Positions 22,192-27,434 of a DNA stretch of 27,434 nucleotides are shown piece after piece. A program made the position numbers and the translations under genes. The notes beneath the pieces were generated by a model. The model had not been told where the DNA came from. It made no database searches and saw only the letters and a program-made list of their open reading frames with translations. Numbering within the stretch: the stretch's first letter is position 1; each line of letters opens with the position of its first letter. The stretch covers positions 1 to 27,434 of the forward strand of contig CAYLXP010000070.1 of NCBI GenBank assembly GCA_964387425.1. Direction: 5' to 3'. The stretch is from CAYLXP01 sp964387425 (GTDB lineage: Bacteria; Verrucomicrobiota; Kiritimatiellia; UBA8416).

Positions 22192-23094
22192 CTAGAGATC
22201 AAGGCTGAGTTGGCCGCGGACGACAACTTTGCGTCCGGAGGGGGTGTCGGGATCGGACGTGTAGTAAACAACGAACTTAACACCAGGGAACTCGTTTGAG
22301 AGCATATCGCGCACGAAGCTCTCAACGGCCTTCACGTTACCCTCGTCATCATCCGAGAACCCCACGCTAATGGGACGATCGAGTCCCGTTGCGCGTGCGA
22401 TGGCGATGACATGCTCAACGAAGTCCTTGATGGCAAATTGCTTGCCCTCCTCGGTGTTCGGCGAGGAGGTGGGCTCCTGTCCCATCATGGCGCGGAAGTG
22501 CGGCGACATGACACCATGGTACTTGTTGTGGTCGAGGTAGTACTCGATCACCTGCTCATCCGTATCGGCGCTGAACTCGGAGGCGAAGCAGGCCATGTAA
22601 CCGCGTAGGTTACGCAGCATGATCTGCTTCTCTTCAGGCGTCAGAACCGTGTCGATGAAGTACTCGACGCCTTCACGAATCACGGCCGGGCTGTGACCGC
22701 GGGCCGTCACAATCGCGAAGAGTCGTCCTTCAATCAGCGTCTTGCGGAACTTCTCGAAACTGGGGCCGGCTCTCTCGCCCTCCTGCACAACGCGGTCGAT
22801 GGCCATGCGTGTATCCCGAAGGAAGACATTCTCGTTATCGACATCAATGTCGCGGAAATCACGAAAAGCGGATTCCCACCCGCCCGGCGGTGCACGGAAG
22901 TTCTCCTGGTCGCTTCGGATAACACTGAAGACGGCCGTTGAGACGGAGTGTGGCTCCCATTCCCCCGCGTCGTTGCGTCGTTCGAGATGGATATGGGTGG
23001 GCATGTGCAGGATGTTGTCATCCCAGTCGAAGATGTAGTACTTCAGATCGCGCTCGGCGACGGCATAGTTGACGGCATCTCTCTCTTTGCTCAT
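22192..23094 (-). CDS. HAD-superfamily hydrolase of unknown substrate
   Basis: Encodes 300 residues. Motif I is YIFDWDDNIL, nucleophile D23 and acid D25. Motif II is likely T130 in FAIVTARGHS, and motif IV is SVGFSDDDEGN with D248-D250. The Lys of motif III may be K191 or K223. An insertion of about 100 residues between motifs I and II (EEWxx-like WEPHSVSTAVFSVIRSD to FEKFRKTL) forms a large cap. I recognise no named subfamily; a nucleotide or nucleic-acid end phosphatase is conceivable, as FDWDDN occurs in such proteins, but is unproven. The ATG at 23094 is preceded by CAGGG at normal spacing. It forms a two-gene unit with the spermidine-synthase-like gene. Confidence 0.8.
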   Translation of the reverse strand: MSKERDAVNYAVAERDLKYYIFDWDDNILHMPTHIHLERRNDAGEWEPHSVSTAVFSVIRSDQENFRAPPGGWESAFRDFRDIDVDNENVFLRDTRMAIDRVVQEGERAGPSFEKFRKTLIEGRLFAIVTARGHSPAVIREGVEYFIDTVLTPEEKQIMLRNLRGYMACFASEFSADTDEQVIEYYLDHNKYHGVMSPHFRAMMGQEPTSSPNTEEGKQFAIKDFVEHVIAIARATGLDRPISVGFSDDDEGNVKAVESFVRDMLSNEFPGVKFVVYYTSDPDTPSGRKVVVRGQLSLDL

Positions 23095-23162
23095 GTGACC
23101 CTGCTTTCCGTGTAATACGATGGGGTGGCAGGCGCGCTTTGACAAGAAGTAATCACCAAGAG

Positions 23163-23192
23163 GTGGCGAGTGGCAGGTGGCAAGTGGCAAGG
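23163..23192. repeat. GTGGC(A/G)AG word repeat
   Basis: Four consecutive GTGGC-based words (GTGGCGA, GTGGCAG, GTGGCAA, GTGGCAA) in the divergent space between the HAD gene and gltX. Their reverse complement matches the CGCCAC words at 11184-11203. Confidence 0.6.
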
Positions 23193-23213
23193 GACTTGGG
23201 CCTCAGATGGGGA

Positions 23214-23242
23214 TTGATTCCCGGATGGGTTTTCCACATGAT
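23214..23242 (+). promoter_or_regulatory. putative gltX promoter
   Basis: TTGATT, 17 nt, CATGAT; each box matches sigma-70 at 4/6. The predicted start is near 23249, leaving a short leader with GAGGAAG before the ATG at 23272. Confidence 0.35.
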
Positions 23243-23271
23243 GGCCGCTTAGTAATAGAGATGAGGAAGTT

Positions 23272-24777
23272 ATGACTGTACGGACACGTATTGCCCCTTC
23301 ACCGACCGGGGCACCCCATATTGGAACCGCCTATATTGCGCTCTTCAACTATGCCTTTGCGAAGCGGCATGGCGGCCAGTTTGTGCTGCGCATCGAGGAT
23401 ACCGACCAGGTGCGGTCGACGCAGGAATCAGAGGACGCCATCCTGGAGGCGTTGCGTTGGATCGGCCTGCCGTGGGATGAAGGTCCGGACTGTGGCGGCG
23501 ACTACGGGCCGTATCGTCAGAGTGAGCGCACGGATATCTACCGGGAGCATTGCCGGCAGCTTGTGGATGCGGGCAAAGCCTATCCCTGCTTCTGCACGGC
23601 TGAACGGTTGAGCGAGCTGCGTCGGCAGCAGGAGGCCGAGAAGGCAGAGCGTCTCGGATACGATGGACACTGCGCCGGTTTGGATCCGGCCGAGGTCCAG
23701 CGTCGCATCGAGACCGGCGAAGCGCACGTGATCCGTCTGCGGGTACCCACCGAGGGCGAGTGCGTGGTGAAGGACCGCCTCCGCGATGACGTGACTATTC
23801 CCTGGAACACGATTGACGACCAGGTTCTGCTCAAAACCGATGGGTTTCCAACCTATCACCTGGCCAACGTCGTCGATGACCACCTGATGCAAATCACGCA
23901 CGTGATTCGGGGAGAGGAGTGGATTAGTTCCACACCCAAGCATGTGTTGCTGTACGAGGCCTTCGGATGGGAGCCGCCGGAGTTTGCGCACCTGCCGTTG
24001 TTGCGGAACCCCGACAAATCAAAACTGTCGAAGCGCAAAAACCCGACGAGCATTCTCTACTATCGCCAGGCCGGGTTCCTGCCGGAGGCGCTGATCAACT
24101 TCCTGGGGTTGATGGCCTATAGTCCGGCCGATGGTGAAGAGACCTTCTCCCTGCAGGAGATGGCCGAGACATTTGATTTGGACCGGGTCAGCCTGGGAGG
24201 GCCGATCTTCGATCTGCAGAAGCTGCAGGCATTCAATGGACGGTACATTCGTGAGCTCTCCTGCGATGCCCTTCTACAACGATTGAAGATCTGGTTGATG
24301 AACGACGAGACGCTGTTGAAGCTTGCGCCCCTGGCGCAGCCGCGGCTGAACCAGCTTACGGACTTTGCCCCGATGACCTCCTTCGTCTTTGCAGACCGGT
24401 TGGAATACGACCCGGAGCTGTTGCTGAAAGGCGTGGATGAGCCCGGACGCGCACCCGTTCTGTTGCGCATTGCGCAATGGGAGATAGAGAAGATGGCGCG
24501 CTGGGACGCGGATGGGATCAAGGCGATGTTCTCCCGGATCGGCGAGAAGGAGGACATGAAGTTCAAGAAGCTTCTCTCGCTCTTCTTCGTTGCCATTTCG
24601 GGTCGTGCCGTATCGCTTCCGTTGTTCGACACGATGGAAGTGATCGGGCGTGACATGTCCCTGCGCCGGGTGCAGTATGCGATCGAAGCCCTTGAGACAA
24701 AAGAGATCAAGTTGAGCGGTAAGAAGCTTAAGAAGCTGACAAAAGATTACGACTATCGCTATCGGAAGGAAGACTAG
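23272..24777 (+). CDS. gltX: glutamate--tRNA ligase
   Basis: Encodes 501 residues, normal for bacterial GluRS. The class I signature is PSPTGAPHIGT (H16-I17-G18) and the second is KLSKR (251-255). The zinc-type insertion CFCTAERLSELRRQQE (C106, C108) ends with GYDGHCAG (Y130, C134). The C-terminal anticodon-binding domain covers about 330-501. The enzyme charges tRNA-Glu with glutamate in the cytoplasm. Because glnS follows, this is probably a discriminating enzyme that ignores tRNA-Gln; that is inference. GAGGAAG lies just before the ATG. A long hairpin separates it from glnS. Confidence 0.95.
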   Translation: MTVRTRIAPSPTGAPHIGTAYIALFNYAFAKRHGGQFVLRIEDTDQVRSTQESEDAILEALRWIGLPWDEGPDCGGDYGPYRQSERTDIYREHCRQLVDAGKAYPCFCTAERLSELRRQQEAEKAERLGYDGHCAGLDPAEVQRRIETGEAHVIRLRVPTEGECVVKDRLRDDVTIPWNTIDDQVLLKTDGFPTYHLANVVDDHLMQITHVIRGEEWISSTPKHVLLYEAFGWEPPEFAHLPLLRNPDKSKLSKRKNPTSILYYRQAGFLPEALINFLGLMAYSPADGEETFSLQEMAETFDLDRVSLGGPIFDLQKLQAFNGRYIRELSCDALLQRLKIWLMNDETLLKLAPLAQPRLNQLTDFAPMTSFVFADRLEYDPELLLKGVDEPGRAPVLLRIAQWEIEKMARWDADGIKAMFSRIGEKEDMKFKKLLSLFFVAISGRAVSLPLFDTMEVIGRDMSLRRVQYAIEALETKEIKLSGKKLKKLTKDYDYRYRKED

Positions 24778-24812
24778 CGTCCTGCCATTCAAACAGGCAT
24801 ACAAGCGCAGTA

Positions 24813-24886
24813 TGTCATCCCGAGCTTGCCGAGGGATCTCTGCCGTGTCAGCCGCTCGGAGATCCCTCGGCAAGCTCGGGATGACA
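24813..24886. repeat. perfect 28-bp inverted repeat between gltX and glnS
   Basis: The arms (24813-24840 and 24859-24886) are exact reverse complements around an 18-nt loop. The left arm starts TGTCATCCCGAGCTTGCC and ends GGGATCTC. Similar TCATCC-CGAG-GGATCTC palindromes are common in unrelated bacterial intergenic regions. There is no T-run, so it is not a classic terminator; gltX and glnS may be separately expressed. Confidence 0.9.
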
Positions 24887-24942
24887 AATGGATTTCAATG
24901 ACACATTTAGGATGCGGAACATAAGCACAGAGGCGATGAATC

Positions 24943-26619
24943 ATGGCTGAAACCGAGACACCAACAACGAACTTTATCCGCGATATCATTGATGCGGACC
25001 TGGAATCCGGGAAGCACTCGGAAGTGATCACCCGGTTTCCGCCGGAGCCCAACGGCTACCTGCACATCGGACATGCCAAGTCGATCTGTCTCAACTTCGG
25101 CATTGCGCAGGACTACGAGGGTCGCTGCCACTTGCGGTTTGATGATACGAATCCCGCCGCCGAAGATGTCGAGTACGTGGATTCGATTATCGAGGACGTC
25201 AAGTGGTTGGGATTCAACTGGCATACGCACCTCTATCACGCGGCGGACTACTTCGAGCAGATGTATCGTTACGCGGAAGACCTGATCGCTAACGACAAGG
25301 CCTATGTCTGCACACTGTCTCCGGAGGAGTTCAAGGAGTACCGCGGCGTCCCGACGCGTCCCGGCAAGGAGAGCCCCTGGCGGAACCGCGAACCGGCGGA
25401 GAGCCTCGACCTGTTCCATCGCATGCGCGACGGCGAATTTGCCGACGGGGAGTATGTGCTGCGGGCCAAGATTGACATGGCGTCGCCGAACCTCCACATG
25501 CGCGATCCGGCAATCTACCGCATCAAGCACGCCGACCATCACCGTACCGGCGACACGTGGTGTGTCTATCCGATGTACGACTTTGCGCACTGTCTTGAAG
25601 ACTCGATCGAGGGCATCACGCATTCCATCTGTACCCTCGAGTTTGAAGTGCACCGTCCGCTGTACGATTGGCTGCTGGATGCGCTCGACGTGGACTGTCA
25701 TCCGCAGCAGATCGAGTTCGCCCGGCTGAACCTCACCTACACGGTTATGAGTAAGCGCAAGCTGTTGGAGCTCGTGCGCGACGGCCATGTCAGCGGCTGG
25801 GATGATCCCCGCATGCCGACGGTGTCCGGTCTGCGCCGGCGCGGGTACACCGCGGCTTCGATCCGCGAGTTCTGCCGGCGGATCGGCGTGACCAAGGTCG
25901 AGAGCATGACGGACATCGCGCTCCTCGAACACTGCATCCGCGATGAGCTGAACAAGACAGCTCCCCGCGTGATGGCCGTACTCAATCCGCTGAAGCTTGT
26001 CATCACCAACTACCCCGAGGGAGAAGAGGAGATGCTTCCGGGTATCAATAATCCCGAGGACGAATCGGCCGGCACGCGTGACGTGCCCTTCTCGCGCGAA
26101 CTCTTCGTCGAGCGTCACGATTTCCGCGAGGAAGCGCCGAAGAAGTTCTTCCGTCTGAAGCCCGGCCAGGAAGTCCGGTTGCGCTACGGTTACCTGGTCA
26201 CCTGTACCGGCTTCGAGAAGGATGAAGCGACGGGTGAAATCACGGAGGTGCACTGCACCTATGATCCCGAGACGCGCGGCGGAAATGCGCCGGATGGGCG
26301 CCGGGTGCGTGGCACGATTCACTGGGTGTCGGCCAAGCATGCGCATGACGCCGATGTGCGGCTGTTTGACCGGCTGTTCAACTGCGAGCATCCGGACGAT
26401 GTGCCCGAGGGTGGCGATTTCAAGGACAACCTGAATCCCGATTCTCTGAGCGAGGTGCACGCGAAAGTGGAGCCGAGCCTGATGAAAGTCGATCCGGGAA
26501 CGCGCGTGCAGTTTGAGCGTACCGGCTATTTCGTTGCGGATGCGACGGATTCGAAACCCGGTGTTCCCGTCTTTAACCGGATCGTCCCGCTGCGCGACTC
26601 GTGGGCGAAGAAGAAGTGA
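24943..26619 (+). CDS. glnS: glutamine--tRNA ligase
   Basis: Encodes 558 residues, the E. coli GlnRS length. Signatures are PPEPNGYLHIGHA (33-45), FDDTNPAAE (66-74) and VMSKR (268-272). The two beta-barrel anticodon domains form the C-terminal 220 residues, including YPEGEEEML-type and RVRGTIHWVS segments. It charges tRNA-Gln directly, so the cell need not use the tRNA-dependent amidotransferase for Gln. The ATG at 24943 has GAGG 9 nt upstream. GlnRS is patchy in bacteria and was acquired by transfer from eukaryotes in several lineages. The gltX-glnS adjacency lets the cell balance both charging reactions, if expression is shared. Confidence 0.95.
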   Translation: MAETETPTTNFIRDIIDADLESGKHSEVITRFPPEPNGYLHIGHAKSICLNFGIAQDYEGRCHLRFDDTNPAAEDVEYVDSIIEDVKWLGFNWHTHLYHAADYFEQMYRYAEDLIANDKAYVCTLSPEEFKEYRGVPTRPGKESPWRNREPAESLDLFHRMRDGEFADGEYVLRAKIDMASPNLHMRDPAIYRIKHADHHRTGDTWCVYPMYDFAHCLEDSIEGITHSICTLEFEVHRPLYDWLLDALDVDCHPQQIEFARLNLTYTVMSKRKLLELVRDGHVSGWDDPRMPTVSGLRRRGYTAASIREFCRRIGVTKVESMTDIALLEHCIRDELNKTAPRVMAVLNPLKLVITNYPEGEEEMLPGINNPEDESAGTRDVPFSRELFVERHDFREEAPKKFFRLKPGQEVRLRYGYLVTCTGFEKDEATGEITEVHCTYDPETRGGNAPDGRRVRGTIHWVSAKHAHDADVRLFDRLFNCEHPDDVPEGGDFKDNLNPDSLSEVHAKVEPSLMKVDPGTRVQFERTGYFVADATDSKPGVPVFNRIVPLRDSWAKKK

Positions 26620-26627
26620 TTGGCTTG

Positions 26628-26653
26628 CCCTCCGTAGCCTTGGCGTAGGAGGG
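26628..26653. repeat. CCCTCC...GGAGGG hairpin
   Basis: CCCTCC (26628-26633) pairs with GGAGGG (26648-26653) around GTAGCCTTGGCGTA, which itself contains GCC/GGC. It starts 8 nt after the glnS stop. No T-run follows. TAGTCATTGG after it (26658-26667) recurs at 27421-27430. Confidence 0.65.
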
Positions 26654-26685
26654 TCAGTAGTCATTGGGCATAAGGTATTGCGCAT

Positions 26686-27285
26686 ATGAAACTGCTGATT
26701 GCGACACGCAACGCCGGAAAACTGAAAGAGATCCGGGCCATTCTGGATCTGCCCGGGGTCGAGATCGTGGGTGCGGATGAGGTGCCGGGGCTTCCGGATG
26801 TAGTTGAAGACCGGGACACGTTTGAAGGCAACGCCACCAAGAAAGCCGTCGAGCTGGCGGCTGCCAGCAGTATGCTGACACTGGCCGACGATTCAGGTCT
26901 CGAAGTAGATGCCCTAGGTGGTGAACCGGGGGTCTATTCTGCGCGCTATGCAGGTGAACCTTCGAACGATGCCGCCAATAACCGTAAACTCCTGGCCGCG
27001 CTCGACGGTGCGGCGGATCGTACGGCACGATTTCGGTGTGCCATTGCGCTAGCTACGCCCGACGGGACATCGGCAACCGTCGACGGCCGCTGCGAGGGCA
27101 GGATCGGTTCTGAACCGCGTGGCGAAGGCGGGTTTGGGTATGATCCGCTCTTCATCCCGGACGGCTACGACCAATCTTTCGGGGAGCTGGCCCCCGACGT
27201 CAAACACAGCATCTCACACCGTGGCTCAGCCCTCGCTGCTGCCAAGGCGGCCTGGTGGGATGGGGAGCGGTTCGGTTGGGGCTGA
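26686..27285 (+). CDS. rdgB: XTP/dITP diphosphatase (RdgB/HAM1 family)
   Basis: Encodes 199 residues, full length. Family motifs are ATRNAGKLKEI (6-16), the metal-binding LADDSGLEVDALGG (66-79), GVYSARYAG, EGGFGYDPLF (147-156) and SHRG (177-180). The enzyme hydrolyses deaminated purine triphosphates such as dITP and XTP to monophosphates, keeping them out of DNA and RNA. No Shine-Dalgarno is evident near the ATG, which follows a repeat. A possible shared transcript with glnS is limited by the hairpin at 26628-26653. Confidence 0.95.
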   Translation: MKLLIATRNAGKLKEIRAILDLPGVEIVGADEVPGLPDVVEDRDTFEGNATKKAVELAAASSMLTLADDSGLEVDALGGEPGVYSARYAGEPSNDAANNRKLLAALDGAADRTARFRCAIALATPDGTSATVDGRCEGRIGSEPRGEGGFGYDPLFIPDGYDQSFGELAPDVKHSISHRGSALAAAKAAWWDGERFGWG

Positions 27286-27294
27286 AGCCCAAGA

Positions 27295-27430
27295 CGAACA
27301 TCGAACACTCAACATTGAACACCGACGTTGGATGTTCAATGTTCGATGGTTGTTGGACGTTCGCATTTGAAGTTTCAGACTAGTCGGGCCTACGGCCCGG
27401 GTCATTGGTGAATTGGTCATTAGTCATTGG
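27295..27430. repeat. mixed word repeats at window end
   Basis: 27295-27363 holds GAACA/TCAACAT words whose two halves are inverted (GAACATCGAACACT then ATGTTCAATGTTCGATGG). 27370-27383 matches part of the 12477 repeat on the opposite strand. CGGGCC-TAC-GGCCCG (27385-27399) is a small hairpin, and 27401-27430 has TCATTGG words like those at 12663-12720. No gene is seen after rdgB. Confidence 0.6.
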
Positions 27431-27434
27431 AAAG

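Noticed and set aside
24907..26685. 592-codon open frame on the strand opposite glnS
   Set aside because: It lies antisense to an unmistakable GlnRS and reads as low-similarity, Arg/His/Val-rich sequence. Long antisense frames are expected in GC-rich genes.

Overview
The window looks like a chromosomal segment of a diderm bacterium, most likely from the PVC group (Verrucomicrobiota/Kiritimatiellota/Lentisphaerota-like). This assignment is inferred from gene content and was not tested by a search. Supporting points are a TIGR03790-family exported protein, a DUF4190 membrane module joined to a pseudopilin-like tail, a kinase of the long XYLB-type xylulokinase group, a GmhB-type heptose phosphatase (implying LPS), a membrane Ser/Thr kinase, and intergenic spaces crowded with REP-like palindromes. 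I see no rRNA, tRNA, CRISPR array, phage gene or transposase.

Layout. 115-3816 (+) is a compact run of seven small genes: a DUF6504-like protein, a polytopic membrane protein, the DUF4190/pseudopilin hybrid, an AlkD-type DNA glycosylase, a two-helix membrane protein, a DUF4019-like lipoprotein and a YgbA-like Cys-rich protein. It ends at a cruciform shared with the convergent htrA (3878-5317, -). A NarL-type response regulator and a TIGR03790 protein follow. Next come gmhB and a convergent, overlapping AsmA-like gene, then a 37-residue membrane protein (9753-9866, -) behind a sigma-54-like promoter, and a methyltransferase. A strong sigma-70 promoter at 10930-10958 drives an untranslated structured region ahead of an AEC transporter. 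The 600-bp gap 12205-12808 is almost entirely repeats and leads to xylB.

On the minus strand a Ser/Thr kinase and ligA are translationally coupled. Divergent from them are murG, an FmdB-type zinc ribbon gene and a MATE exporter. A HAD phosphatase and a spermidine-synthase-like gene form a two-gene minus-strand unit. The window ends with gltX, a perfect 28-bp inverted repeat, glnS, rdgB and more repeats.

How it fits together. Most genes are housekeeping: aminoacyl-tRNA synthesis (gltX, glnS), nucleotide-pool cleansing (rdgB), DNA ligation and repair (ligA, alkD), peptidoglycan (murG), LPS heptose (gmhB) and envelope quality control (htrA). No defence or biosynthetic island is evident. The least explained material is the structured leader at 10965-11119, the tiny membrane protein with its promoter and 3' hairpins, the ligA insertion, the HAD/spermidine-synthase-like pair, and the density and variety of palindromic and word-like repeats, some of which overlap stop codons.
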